Shown: positions 36,701-46,901, counted from the stretch's first letter. The stretch: DNA of 64,000 nucleotides from an uncultured Clostridium sp. (GCA_947575745.1 CANPOS010000001.1:1-64000); one strand, 5' to 3'. Program-made: numbers and translations. Notes: a model not told the origin generated them from the sequence alone.

Positions 36701-38116
36701 TTCTTGTACGAAATCTTCTATTGAAAGATTTAAACTTTTTGCAAAAGTTTCAATAAAAGAACCACAGCCAGAGGAACATGCCTCGTTAAGCATAATATTA
36801 TCAATAGCGCCATTTTTTAATCTTATGTATTTCATGTCTTGTCCACCAATATCAACAATACTGGTTACATCAGGCATAAATTCAGAAGCAGCCCTATAAT
36901 GTGCAATAGTTTCTATTTCATTTAAGTCTACATTTAAAGCAGTTTGGACTAATTTTTCTCCATAACCTGTAACACCTGCATAACGTATCTTTGCTGTTTT
37001 TGGTAATACAGTGTACACTTCTTTTAGCATGTCTATGACACTTCTTAAAGGATCACCTTCATTACTTCTATATATAGAATAAAGAAGAGCACCTTCATTA
37101 TCTATTATTGCAAGTTTTGTGGTTGTAGAACCAGCGTCAATTCCTATAAAGCAATCTCCAGAAAAATCTTTTAAATCTTTTCTTTTTACTTTTGCTTTTG
37201 AATGTCTTTCTTTAAAATCCTCATATTCAGCATCAATTGAAAAAAGAGGAGAAAGAGGTTTTGTAGTTGTGTCTTGAGAATTTCTTAATACTTCTATTTT
37301 ACTTTTCAATTTTTGTACGGAAATTGGGTTTCTATTTAATGAATCCAAAGCAGAACCTTTTGCAACTAATAAATGAGCTTCATTAGGTACTATGGTTTCG
37401 TCAGGTGTTAAATTTAAAGTTTCTATAAACCTTTTTCTTAGTTCAGATAAATAATTTAAAGGCCCACCCAAAAAAGCAATATTTCCTCTTATAGGTCTTC
37501 CACAAGCAAGCCCACTAATTGTTTGATTTACAACTGCTTGGAAAATAGATACTGCAATATCTTCTTTGGCAGCACCTTCATTTATAAGTGGTTGAACATC
37601 AGTCTTTGCAAAAACACCACAACGAGAAGCAATTGGATATATAGTTTTATAATTTTTTGCAAGTTCGTTTAAACCTGCTGTATCCGTATGTAAAAGACTT
37701 GCCATTTGATCTAAAAAGGCTCCTGTTCCACCAGCACAAGTTCCATTCATACGTTGTTCAACAAATTTATCAAAATATATTATTTTTGCATCTTCTCCTC
37801 CAAGCTCAATTACTACATCAGTTTGAGGGATGTATTTTTCAACAGCACGTTTGCAAGAAACTACTTCTTGAATAAAAGGAAGATCCAAGAATTTTGCTGC
37901 AGACATTGCACCAGAACCTGTTAATGCGATAGTAAATTCATTATTAGGGTATTTATCAGCAAGTTCGTCTAGTACTTTACATACAGTATTTTTTGTATCA
38001 GAAAAATGCCTTTCATAGGATGTATATATAGTTTCTAAATTATCATTCATAACAACAATTTTTACAGTGGTTGAACCAACGTCTAAACCAACGTGTAATA
38101 ATTTTTCATTATCCAT
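33782..38116 (-). CDS. Large BadF/BcrA-type CoA-dehydratase activase-like protein (two ASKHA ATPase domains + dehydratase-like region)
   Basis: GLDVGSTTVKIVV...GIDAGSTTTKLAI; ELGGEDAKI; ACSSGCGSFIETFA; cysteine-rich C-terminal half. Confidence 0.9.
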   Translation of the reverse strand: MDNEKLLHVGLDVGSTTVKIVVMNDNLETIYTSYERHFSDTKNTVCKVLDELADKYPNNEFTIALTGSGAMSAAKFLDLPFIQEVVSCKRAVEKYIPQTDVVIELGGEDAKIIYFDKFVEQRMNGTCAGGTGAFLDQMASLLHTDTAGLNELAKNYKTIYPIASRCGVFAKTDVQPLINEGAAKEDIAVSIFQAVVNQTISGLACGRPIRGNIAFLGGPLNYLSELRKRFIETLNLTPDETIVPNEAHLLVAKGSALDSLNRNPISVQKLKSKIEVLRNSQDTTTKPLSPLFSIDAEYEDFKERHSKAKVKRKDLKDFSGDCFIGIDAGSTTTKLAIIDNEGALLYSIYRSNEGDPLRSVIDMLKEVYTVLPKTAKIRYAGVTGYGEKLVQTALNVDLNEIETIAHYRAASEFMPDVTSIVDIGGQDMKYIRLKNGAIDNIMLNEACSSGCGSFIETFAKSLNLSIEDFVQEALISRRPVDLGSRCTVFMNSKIKQSQKEGYSVGDISAGLSISVIKNAIQKVMKIRDPETLGNNIVVQGGTFYNDAVLRSFELIVRKNVVRPDIAGLMGAYGVALLSKEQYEANLDMEYISTLATLEDLDKLDIKITHTRCNGCENHCQLTINKFNNGKTHISGNRCERGAGIVTGNSELPNLVKYKAERIFGYDPLSLDKAPRGVIGIPRVLNMYEDYPFWFTFFTKLGFRVILSEKSTRKTYEKGMESMPSESVCYPAKLSHGHIMSLISSGIKTIFYPCIPYSRKENEGADNKYNCPIVISYSEVIKNNVEEIKDIKFINPFLPFDTKNLVKKVLELDEFSEYNFNKKELTEAAIAAENEYQKCKKDIQDKATESLKYMEENNLKGIVLAGRPYHVDSEINHGIDTLITGLGLCVLTEDSIAKDVQVKRPLRVVDQWVFHSRLYAAAEFVGKHDNLELVQLNSFGCGVDAVTTDQVEEILSSYNKMYTLIKIDEVNNLGAVRIRIRSLLASINKRLEEKKKENCVSCETLGNYEIHKIPFTKEMRKDYTILIPQMAPIHFELIEAAVKSSGYNVVLLDKCTQKTVETGLKYVNNDACYPSILTTGQMIEALQSGKYDVNKTALIMSQTGGGCRATNYIGFIRKALKDAGFPQVPVISFNIVGMEKNPGFKITIPLMEKLLKSVVYGDLFQKLLLKNRVYEVNKGETQKLYEKWLEKSKSLVQNSNSKQFKQSIYDMVNDFEKIELDTSIQKPKVGVVGEILIKYHPFGNNFVIDVLENEGAEVIMPDFMGFIKFMATHKITFNALLNTDKTKAKIFKMALKLIDIFEKDLKIALSNSSKNYLLPCDIWHLEEKVKDILSIGNQTGEGWFLTAEMIEYIENGIPNIVCVQPFACLPNHVVGKGVIKTIRSKFPDANISPVDYDPGASEANQTNRLKLLITVAKDNLKKQVASNKENEELEISNKDKDLILK

Positions 38117-38334
38117 ATAAATATCTCCTTAAACATTATATTTATGTAATTATTATTGTATACGTAAATTTTAAATTTGTCAATGTAAAAAAAGTCCAGT
38201 TACTCCTTAATAAGATACGGAAAGAAGCATTAGGGAAAATATTGTAAAGAAATAAAGTGATAAAAATATTCATAATTTGTCCTAAAGCTAAATATACTTA
38301 AATATAAATTTTTAAGGGAGGAATGATTTAAAAA

Positions 38335-38883
38335 ATGAATAAAAAGAAAATATTGTTAATGCTAATTTTTATAATATTTATAGTTGTTATAGGAGTTTTA
38401 GTATATAAGAAGCAAGAAAATAAAAACGAGGAAGTTTCAGAGATTACTCCATTAGAAGAAATGACAGAAGAACAAGAGAGGGAAACTATGATTTCACTTT
38501 ATTTTGTAAATTCAGAAACTTCTACTTTAGCTCCAGAAGCAAGAAAGATTGATGCAAAAGAGCTAATAAAAGATCCATATAAAATGTTAGTGCAATTTTT
38601 AATAGATGGACCTAAAAATGAGAAATTAGCAAAAATAATACCTGATGGAACAAAGATAAATAATGCAGTATTAAAAAATGGCGTGGTAGAGCTTGATTTA
38701 TCAAAGGAGTTTGTAGACAATCAAAATGGAGAAACAAAACAAATAGAGCTTTGTATTTATTCAATAGTAAATACGCTTACAGAATTAAACGAAGTTAGTT
38801 TTGTGAAAATATTAATAGATGGAGAAGAAAACAAAAAGATAGGGGATGTAGGGCTTAGCCAAGAGTTTGCAAGGCAAGATTAG
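38335..38883 (+). CDS. GerMN-domain lipoprotein/membrane protein (spore germination GerM-like)
   Basis: N-terminal TM; SLYFVNSETSTLAPEARKI...LVQFLIDGPKNEKLAKIIPDGTKIN. Confidence 0.8.
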   Translation: MNKKKILLMLIFIIFIVVIGVLVYKKQENKNEEVSEITPLEEMTEEQERETMISLYFVNSETSTLAPEARKIDAKELIKDPYKMLVQFLIDGPKNEKLAKIIPDGTKINNAVLKNGVVELDLSKEFVDNQNGETKQIELCIYSIVNTLTELNEVSFVKILIDGEENKKIGDVGLSQEFARQD

Positions 38884-39261
38884 TTCATATTATCTAAAGA
38901 ATTTATATAGTTTTACATATCTCATAAAATGTTTATAATTAAAAAGAAAATTCTCAACTTCATTTAGGGAAGCTAGGGTTTTTTCTTTTTTTGCTTTGAA
39001 ATCAAATTTTTTCTTTTTTTCGTTTTTTTGATTTCCCCTTGAATTAAAAATATTATTGTCCATATATATATTCACTCCATTTCGATTTAATATGTTACTG
39101 TTAAGATTAAGCAATGTGATTATTAATTAATCCCCTTGCATGGGCGTTTAATTTATATAGATTTTAATTGTAACATTACTAAGTTTATTTCTTAAAGTCC
39201 TTTAAATTTATGTAAAATTAGTATATAATATACTATATGAAAATTAAAGGAAAGAGTTACA

Positions 39262-39990
39262 ATGGAATTAAAGAATAATGAAAGAATAGATGATTTACAA
39301 TTAAAAAATTTAAAGATAATTCAAAAACCAGACTGGTTCTGTTTTGGAATAGATAGTATATTACTTTCAGGATTTGCTAAAGAAATACATAAAAATAGTA
39401 GAATATTAGATTTAGGAACAGGAACAGGAATTTTAGCGATTCTTTTATCAGAGAAGGTAGAAAACTCAAAGATAATAGGAATAGAAGTACAAGAAGAAGT
39501 TGCAGACATGGCAAGAAGAAGTGTTAAATTGAACAAATTAGAAGAAAGAATTGAAATAATAAACTCGAATGTAAAAGATTTGAATTATAACTTAGAATTT
39601 GATGCAGTTATAACAAATCCACCATATAAAGAAAAAAATACAGGATTAACAAATGATAATAATATAAAATTAATTTCGAGGCATGAAATTAAAGCAAATT
39701 TAGAAGATTTTATAAAAACATCAAGTAAAGCATTAAAAGATAAAGGTTCATTATATATGGTAAATAAACCTGAAAGACTTGTTGATATTTTTGAATATTG
39801 TAGAAAATATAAACTAGAACCAAAAGTATTAAGAATGGTCTATTCTAAAATAAATAGTAAGCCAACAATGATTTTAGTAAAAGCAACAAAAAATGCTAAT
39901 AGATATTTAAAAGTAGATACTCCATTATATATATACGAGGAAAATGGAAATTATACAGAAGAGGTTTTAAGGATATATAATAAAATTTAA
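39262..39990 (+). CDS. tRNA1(Val) (adenine(37)-N6)-methyltransferase-like
   Basis: SAM motif LDLGTGTGILAILLSE, catalytic NPPY. Confidence 0.88.
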   Translation: MELKNNERIDDLQLKNLKIIQKPDWFCFGIDSILLSGFAKEIHKNSRILDLGTGTGILAILLSEKVENSKIIGIEVQEEVADMARRSVKLNKLEERIEIINSNVKDLNYNLEFDAVITNPPYKEKNTGLTNDNNIKLISRHEIKANLEDFIKTSSKALKDKGSLYMVNKPERLVDIFEYCRKYKLEPKVLRMVYSKINSKPTMILVKATKNANRYLKVDTPLYIYEENGNYTEEVLRIYNKI

Positions 39991-40002
39991 AAGGAGAAAG
40001 AT

Positions 40003-40818
40003 ATGCAAGGAATAATATATTTAGTTGCAACACCAATAGGAAATTTAGAGGATATAACTTTAAGAGCAATTAGAATTCTAAAAGAAGTAGATATAATAGT
40101 TGCAGAAGATACTAGACAAACCTTAAAATTATTAAATCATTTAGAAGTAAGTAAACCTTTGATAAGTTTTCATAGACATAGTACAACTGATAAAAAAGAG
40201 GATATAATAAATAAAGTAAAAGAAGGAAAAAATATAGCTTTAGTTTCTGATGCAGGGACTCCAGTTATCTCAGATCCAGGGGAGGAAATTGTAAAAAGAG
40301 CATTAGAAGAAAATATAAAGGTTATTCCAATTCCAGGAGCATGTGCATTAATTTCTGGTTTAATTGCATCTGGGATAGATGCAAAAGAATTTACATTTTT
40401 AGGATTTTTACCATTAAATAAAAAAACTAGAAAAGAAAAATTAAACGAACTTAGGGAAATAAGGAATACAGCAATATTATATGAGGCTCCACATAAAATT
40501 ATGGAAACTTTAAAAGATTTAAAAGAAGTAACTGACAAAAGAAAAATAGTTTTAGCAAGAGAAATAACAAAAATTCATGAGGAGTATATAACTGGCACAG
40601 CAGAAGAACTTTTAGAAAAATTAAAAGAGCCGAAGGGTGAATTTGTTATTATAATAGATAAAGCAGAAAAAGAAAAAGAAAATGTATTTGATGAAATGAC
40701 GATAGAAGAGCATTATAAATATTATGAAAAATTTGGATATAGTAAAAAGGATATTATAAAACAGATTGCAAAAGATAGAAAAGTAAAAAAAGATGAGATA
40801 TATAAAAAATTTATATAA
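40003..40818 (+). CDS. rsmI: 16S rRNA (cytidine(1402)-2'-O)-methyltransferase
   Basis: LVATPIGNLEDITLRAIRILKEVDIIVAEDTRQT, ISDAGTP.VISDPG. Confidence 0.95.
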   Translation: MQGIIYLVATPIGNLEDITLRAIRILKEVDIIVAEDTRQTLKLLNHLEVSKPLISFHRHSTTDKKEDIINKVKEGKNIALVSDAGTPVISDPGEEIVKRALEENIKVIPIPGACALISGLIASGIDAKEFTFLGFLPLNKKTRKEKLNELREIRNTAILYEAPHKIMETLKDLKEVTDKRKIVLAREITKIHEEYITGTAEELLEKLKEPKGEFVIIIDKAEKEKENVFDEMTIEEHYKYYEKFGYSKKDIIKQIAKDRKVKKDEIYKKFI

Positions 40819-40827
40819 GAAAAGTGG

Positions 40828-40925
40828 CTACGCCACATGTGCATTTTGCCTCGCAAATATGCACAGCCCAAGGTAACTTAACCTTATTAAATATCAAAAA
40901 TCTGTGATTTTTGATATTTAATAAA
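40828..40925. repeat. Three-hairpin intergenic repeat, family B copy 2
   Basis: acatgtgcattttgcctcgcaaatatgcacagcccaaggtaacttaaccttattaaatatcaaaaatctgtgatttttgatatttaa. Confidence 0.75.
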
Positions 40926-40957
40926 AAAAGATACGAAAGCGAACGTATCTTTTTTTA
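40926..40957 (+). terminator. Hairpin terminator after rsmI
   Basis: aaaagatacgaaagcgaacgtatctttttttat. Confidence 0.7.
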
Positions 40958-40982
40958 TACCTATTTTGCAACAACAAGGTTA

Positions 40983-41243
40983 TTATAAAACGTCTTCTCC
41001 TAAGTGTGCAATTTTGTTTTTACATTTAGAACAAATTAAAGAATCGTTATAAGAAAATAAATCTCTACTGCTTCCACAAAAAATACAATTAGGATTATAT
41101 TTTTTTAATATAATTGAAGAACCATCAACAAATATTTCGATAGGATCTTTTTCTTGAATTCCTAGTTTAGTTCTAAGTTCCATAGGAATAACAATTCTAC
41201 CAAGTTCATCAACTTTTCTGATTATACCAGTTGATTTGATCAT
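40983..41243 (-). CDS. AbrB/SpoVT-family transition-state regulator
   Basis: MIKSTGIIRKVDELGRIVIPMELRTKLGIQEKDPIEIFVDG. Confidence 0.93.
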   Translation of the reverse strand: MIKSTGIIRKVDELGRIVIPMELRTKLGIQEKDPIEIFVDGSSIILKKYNPNCIFCGSSRDLFSYNDSLICSKCKNKIAHLGEDVL

Positions 41244-41344
41244 AATAATTCCTCCTTTTGTAATAGTGTAAAGTTACCTCATTATTAAAGTTTTAACATA
41301 TTAATCATAACATAAATTAGGGTAATAATCAATAAAAATTTTTA

Positions 41345-41511
41345 CATAATTAAAAGAAATACAGGAGTTTAGAACTCCTGTAAAGTTAGATATATAACTC
41401 CATTTAGGAGGCTAATGTTGTAGAGGCCATTCTTCGTTATAAAAAATATGGGGGCACGAAGAATTAAGAAGGGATTCCTAAAACCTCTACAAGAATAAAA
41501 ACATAGTATTA
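41345..41511 (-). ncRNA. Candidate small RNA with own promoter and terminator
   Basis: Minus strand: TTGTAT-N16-TATAAT (41545-41518), gtagagg/cctctac + attcttcgt/acgaagaat hairpin, terminator tacaggagttctaaactcctgtatttctttt. Confidence 0.45.
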
Positions 41512-41741
41512 TATATGGATGTAAAAAGAATACAATTAATAAACGAGTTGTTTAGATACACTCATATAATAAATAAAATATTATTTTAATAAATATTAAT
41601 TAAATAAAAATTTAAGTGATTGATTACAAGTGATAAAAAAACTAAGCTTGTAATGTTAATAGATATTAAAAAATTTTGAAGTGATAAATTTACTCACTAA
41701 ATTTATAATACTCCATATAGTCAAAAAAGTCAATAAAAACT

Positions 41742-42270
41742 TCACGACAAAAACTGACAAAAAACGACAGAGGTAAGAATTCCGTACAATGTCAGCAATT
41801 ATTGCAGCAATCAAAACAAATCTAGTTTTTTTAACTTTTACAGCACTTGTATAGATTGCTATTGTGTAAAGCGTTGTTTCCGTAGAGCCCATAATAGTTG
41901 AAGTGATAAAGCCAATGATTGTATCAACACCATAGGTTTCCATTATATTTAATGCAACAGCAGTAGAAGCACTACCAGAGATTGGACGAATTAGAGCAAG
42001 AGGAAGAATTTCTGTTGGAAAATTTATTAGATTTAATAAAGGTGATAGAATAGTAGAAATTAAATCTAAAATTCCAGAAGCTCTTAAAGCACTAATTGCT
42101 AAAAATAAACCAATAAGAGTCGGGAAAATTTTAATAACAGTTTCTATACCTTCAGAACAACCAGATAAAAAACTATCAAAAACCTTGACTTTTTCTAATA
42201 ATGCATAAGATATTATAAAAAATATAACAAATGGAACAGCTGTTATCGAAATATAGTTAATTATAGCCAA
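41742..42270 (-). CDS. spmB: Spore maturation protein B; +1 shift at CGG 41784-41782
   Basis: ..AAIIADIV-[C]GGA-ILTSVVFCQFLS* (about 176 aa) is the expected SpmB-like C-terminus; 0-frame gives an unrelated longer tail. Confidence 0.9.
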
Positions 42271-42282
42271 TATAAATACCTC

Positions 42283-42861
42283 CTATTTTCCAAGCTTTAT
42301 GAAAAATTTGACTGCACTAACCCCAGCAATAGCAGCACATATAGTAGAAAGCCATACAGGAACAATTATAGAAGTAGGATTTGCAGAATTTAAAGAACTC
42401 CTTATTGCTATAACAGTAGTTGGGATTAGCTGAAGAGATGCTGTATTCAGTAAAATCAGCATTGCCATAGAATTACTAAGTATATTTTTGTTAGGATTTT
42501 GTTCTTGAAGAGAAGACATTGCTTTTAAACCGAGAGGAGTTGCAGCATTTCCTAAACCAAGTAAGTTAGCAATAATATTTAAGGAAATCTCATTATATGT
42601 AGACGAATCTTTTTTTATATCAGGAAATAAAAATCTAATAATAGGACTAAGAAGTTTTGCTAATTTTTGTGAAAGTGAACTATCCCTAGAAATTTTCATT
42701 ATTCCACACCATAAAGTAATAGTGCCAAAAAAGGTAATTGTAAGTTCAACAGCAGATTTACAAGAGTCAAATATACTATTATTTATATCATCTATATGTC
42801 CTGAAAATACACTATATATATAAGAAATTATTATAAAAACTGGCCAAATGAAATTCAACAT
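42283..42861 (-). CDS. spmA: Spore maturation protein A
   Basis: NLLGLGNAATPLGLKAMSSLQE..NTASLQLIPTTVIAIRS. Confidence 0.92.
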   Translation of the reverse strand: MLNFIWPVFIIISYIYSVFSGHIDDINNSIFDSCKSAVELTITFFGTITLWCGIMKISRDSSLSQKLAKLLSPIIRFLFPDIKKDSSTYNEISLNIIANLLGLGNAATPLGLKAMSSLQEQNPNKNILSNSMAMLILLNTASLQLIPTTVIAIRSSLNSANPTSIIVPVWLSTICAAIAGVSAVKFFIKLGK

Positions 42862-42984
42862 ATTTTTATACTCCTTTTAGAAAATATATGACAAGTAAAA
42901 CAAATATATGAAAATGTTGACATAATACTTGAAAAATGTGCTAAAAAATGGTAAAATAATATATGTGTGAATAGGAGGAAGTAA

Positions 42985-45405
42985 ATGAAAAAAATAGAAG
43001 AAATGACAATAGAAGAAGTAATATCAACAGTTGGTTTAAATTTAGTTGGTAGAGATGTACAAATGATATTTAATAATGATTTGGCAACGATGAGGGAATA
43101 TGAAGAAACCTTAGCAGAAATACAAAATAGAAACTATAAACTAGGAATAAATGGACCAAGAAATAGAAAAGCAGAAGTAAGAGAAGCTTTAGAGAAAATG
43201 GGAGATAAAGTAAACAAATATACATTGGTATTATTAGGATTATATAATTCACAAAGAGATCTAAAAAACCTAGTAGAACGTCCAAAAGAGGATAAAGAGC
43301 ATACAAAGTCGAAAATAAAAGCTGCAATGGAACTTATAGGAAATAGAGATTTTACAGTAGTAGAACCTATTGCTGAAGGAGAATTTATAAGACTTAAAAT
43401 TATAAATTCAACTAGACTTATACAATGTATAAGAAGTGGACAAAACATAGATAATATGAACAAACCAAGTAAAAAACAAGAGGCAAGATTAGCAGAAATA
43501 AAAGAAGAAATTGGACTTGAAAATATAGTAGGAAGACTAATAATAGAAGATATAATGTGTAGTATAGGAGATTTAGAAATAGCAAGAGGTATTTTAAATC
43601 AAATATCTTGGAATACCCTACAAAATTATGCAAAAACTCACCCAGAGATAAACTTAGATGAAATGGTTGAAACAGGTGATGTTCCAGTTGGCACTGGGGA
43701 AAATTTATATCAAAGTCCAGAAATAAGAACAAGTATGATAAAAGCAATTGAGCAAAATTATAGGTATATAGATTTTAATAGGCTATTAATGTTGTCATGG
43801 ATAAGATTAATAAGCGCATTAGAAGAAGATGTAGAAAATTCTTTAAGAAGTAGTGTTATTGAAGACAACGGACAAATAAGAGAAGAAGGAAAAGAAGGCA
43901 CAGTTAATGGAATAAGACAGATAATAGAAAGTATAAAAGGAGTACTTGATAAAGGAGTAGGGGTAAAAATAGAAGATTCTACATATACAGTAAAAGATAT
44001 CGAAACAAGCCTAAAAAAATTTAAAGACGGAAGGTATATAAGAGGCGAGGAAATAGCTGCAGCAAAAGAGAGGATACTAACAGGTGAAACTAGCTTAATG
44101 GGAGAAGATGACGACATATTATCTGTAATGGTAATTAATGATGGAGAATTTGAAACTTTAATAAAAAATTCAGAAGAAAACATATTCTTTTTAATAAGTA
44201 AAGAAGTTATAGAAGAAGATGAAATAAAACCAGCATTATATATTAGAGGAGAATGTTCACAAGAATTATTTTCTCTTATAAATAAAAAGGGAATATTAAG
44301 ATATGAGGATATGGTAGAACTTTTTGAAGCAGGTATAATTAACCAAGATATACTTTTAAGTATTGAAGAACAAGAAAAGCGTCAAAGACTAATAACAGAT
44401 ACAGGAAGAAAGGTAAGAGAATTATATTTATCAGTATTAGACGAGAGTAATACTAATCCTAAAGAAACTATGGAAAAATTTAGTAGATATGCAACACTAT
44501 ATAAAAGATTAAATATAGATGGAAAATCAGAAGAGGAAATAGCAGAAGCTTCATTTACGTTAATTAGCTCATTTGAAGAAAATTTAACAGATAATGTATT
44601 ACAAGGATTATATCAATTTGGAATAATTTCACTTGAAGCGGCAGCTGATTGGGGAGCCAATTTAACAGAAATGCTATCAGAAAATAGTATAAAACCAACA
44701 GATATGAAAGGACTAGTGGCTAAAAGAGTTATTTCAATTGATGCTATAAAAGATGTATTAAAGAGAGGAGAATTATCTTATGAAGAAAAGCTAGATTTGA
44801 TTTATAGCACTTTTGATGGAGAAACAGAAGAGGAAATAAGCGCAAGAGAAGAATTAATGGACTTTTTAGGAATAGGCGAAAGCTATAAGGCAGAAGGAGT
44901 AGGAGAAGTGCAAAGTACAAGAGGACAAGGAACAGGAACAAGAGGAAGAGAGTTTATTACAGATCCACATGCTAGATGGAAATTAATATCGCTATTAGAT
45001 AAAGACTATTCTAAAAAGTTCTTACCAAGAGATAAGGAGATTGTAGATGGACATAGAGTATTCTTACTTCCAAATAGTGAAAAGATTTTAATAGAAAGGA
45101 TGCATGAAAAAAGAGGAGGAAAAAGAGTAAGCGCCTACGGAAGTGCAACTTACATAATGGACACTGATAAATTTTTCGAAAATATGGACATAATAATAGA
45201 AAATGGTGCAATAAATAGAACTTTCTTAAGAGAAATGTCAGAAAGTGAAGAAGCAACTAAAATAATACATAGCAAGCATTGGGGTTCAGCAATAAAAAGA
45301 TATTTTGAGATAACTTCAGAAAATGAGAGATATACTGTGGAAGATATAAAAGAAATTGATGTAGCGATTGCAAGTGTTGAGAAATCTAGAAAAGAAAGAG
45401 AATAA
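42985..45405 (+). CDS. Uncharacterised 806-aa, mostly helical protein
   Basis: Long intact ORF with RBS ataggaggaag. Confidence 0.85.
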   Translation: MKKIEEMTIEEVISTVGLNLVGRDVQMIFNNDLATMREYEETLAEIQNRNYKLGINGPRNRKAEVREALEKMGDKVNKYTLVLLGLYNSQRDLKNLVERPKEDKEHTKSKIKAAMELIGNRDFTVVEPIAEGEFIRLKIINSTRLIQCIRSGQNIDNMNKPSKKQEARLAEIKEEIGLENIVGRLIIEDIMCSIGDLEIARGILNQISWNTLQNYAKTHPEINLDEMVETGDVPVGTGENLYQSPEIRTSMIKAIEQNYRYIDFNRLLMLSWIRLISALEEDVENSLRSSVIEDNGQIREEGKEGTVNGIRQIIESIKGVLDKGVGVKIEDSTYTVKDIETSLKKFKDGRYIRGEEIAAAKERILTGETSLMGEDDDILSVMVINDGEFETLIKNSEENIFFLISKEVIEEDEIKPALYIRGECSQELFSLINKKGILRYEDMVELFEAGIINQDILLSIEEQEKRQRLITDTGRKVRELYLSVLDESNTNPKETMEKFSRYATLYKRLNIDGKSEEEIAEASFTLISSFEENLTDNVLQGLYQFGIISLEAAADWGANLTEMLSENSIKPTDMKGLVAKRVISIDAIKDVLKRGELSYEEKLDLIYSTFDGETEEEISAREELMDFLGIGESYKAEGVGEVQSTRGQGTGTRGREFITDPHARWKLISLLDKDYSKKFLPRDKEIVDGHRVFLLPNSEKILIERMHEKRGGKRVSAYGSATYIMDTDKFFENMDIIIENGAINRTFLREMSESEEATKIIHSKHWGSAIKRYFEITSENERYTVEDIKEIDVAIASVEKSRKERE

Positions 45406-45408
45406 AGT

Positions 45409-46146
45409 ATGGAAAAAATATTGTATAAAGCAATGTTTAGCAAAATTCAAAAAAACATATTAGATAATAAAAACGAACTAAAGGAAATGGAAAAAATAGA
45501 TGCTAAATATTGCAAAACAAAAATAGACATAAATAAATTATTGGAAATAATAGAAGCATATAAGGAAAAAAGTATAGAAAATATAAATACAGAAATTACA
45601 TATATTTGTAATGGAAATCCATATATAGTTTTGAACCTTGCAATGTTAGCTATAATAAAGAACATAAATATACAAATAAATATAGATGATACAATGCTTG
45701 GAGTAAATAAATTTATCTTGAAAATAATAAATAAAGTATTGCAAGAAAATAAAATAAATATAGAAATTAAATTAACTGAAAATATAAAGGGCAAAAAATT
45801 GGTATTTATAGATAGAATAAATGACTTTAATATAGTAAAGGATAAAAATGCAATATTTATACCATACCAAAGTATTGATATATATTCAGATAATGAGGAA
45901 TACGAGGAATTATATGAGAAAATATATAATTATGCTATAGATATGAATATAGATATCGATATTTTTGATGACGAAGGAATAGAGGCAATGTTAAAATATG
46001 GGAAAGGAAATAAGAAACTTATTTTAACAAATAATGAAGAAATAAAGAAAAAGTATAAAAATGGTAATATTTATATAAATGAAAATCCTTTTAAAAATGA
46101 GCAATTGTTTTTTGATAATGTACTAATAGAAAAATTGATAATGTAA
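45409..46146 (+). CDS. Uncharacterised protein adjacent to the 806-aa protein
   Basis: Intact ORF starting 4 nt after the previous stop. Confidence 0.8.
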   Translation: MEKILYKAMFSKIQKNILDNKNELKEMEKIDAKYCKTKIDINKLLEIIEAYKEKSIENINTEITYICNGNPYIVLNLAMLAIIKNINIQINIDDTMLGVNKFILKIINKVLQENKINIEIKLTENIKGKKLVFIDRINDFNIVKDKNAIFIPYQSIDIYSDNEEYEELYEKIYNYAIDMNIDIDIFDDEGIEAMLKYGKGNKKLILTNNEEIKKKYKNGNIYINENPFKNEQLFFDNVLIEKLIM

Positions 46147-46181
46147 TAAAAAGCGAGAGGCAGGATGACCTGCCTCTCCTT

Positions 46182-46310
46182 TCAACTTTTACCGAAAGAG
46201 ATGCGCTTGGACTTTTTGGGGCGAGCTTTGCACGGCTGAATTCCGTAAAAACGGGCTGCCGCCAAGAACAGAATAAAGTTCTTGAGCTCCCTACGTCCAG
46301 AAGAACTCAT
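46182..46310 (-). CDS. Small basic 42-aa protein with atypically GC-rich codons
   Basis: RBS gaaggaggt; MSSSGRRELKNFILFLAAARFYGIQPCKARPKKSKRISFGKS*; followed on minus strand by gagaggcaggtcatcctgcctctcgcttttt terminator; not in ORF track. Confidence 0.5.
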   Translation of the reverse strand: MSSSGRRELKNFILFLAAARFYGIQPCKARPKKSKRISFGKS

Positions 46311-46544
46311 ATAAAATACCTCCTTCGAATGTCAGTTCCAACTTAGAACTGTTAAATTAATTATACAGTTTTAACAAAGAATTGTCAACATAATATAATT
46401 ATGGAAATTTAATTTTAAATTTATATATCCATATTTAGTAAGGTATGGTATAATTAATTGTAATTTAACAATGTTCAAACATAACTAGAGTTAAGAAACA
46501 AAATGCTATTAAAGAAATTTTGGAAAATAAAAAGGAGGAAGGAA

Positions 46545-46862
46545 ATGTCAACAACAAATGAATACATAGAATATGTATGTGAACAAATAAATGGAATAGG
46601 AAATATTAGATACAAGAAAATGTTTGGAGAATTTATGGTATATGTTAATGAAAAGCCAGTTATTATTGTATGTAATAATAATGCGTTTGTAAAGAAGATT
46701 GAAAATATAAAAGAAATGATGAAAAACGCAGAAACGGGGTATCCGTACAAGGGAGCCAAAGAGCATTATATATTAGATATTGACAATTCTGATTTTTGTA
46801 AGAAGGTTGTAACTAAAATAGAAGCAGTAACTCCAATACCTAAACCAAGAAAAAAGAAATAA
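46545..46862 (+). CDS. TfoX N-terminal domain protein
   Basis: IRYKKMFGEFMVYVNEKPVIIVCNNNAFVKK. Confidence 0.8.
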   Translation: MSTTNEYIEYVCEQINGIGNIRYKKMFGEFMVYVNEKPVIIVCNNNAFVKKIENIKEMMKNAETGYPYKGAKEHYILDIDNSDFCKKVVTKIEAVTPIPKPRKKK

Positions 46863-46901
46863 TATAATTAATATTATAAGGATTTTAGAGGAGGATAAAA
46901 T

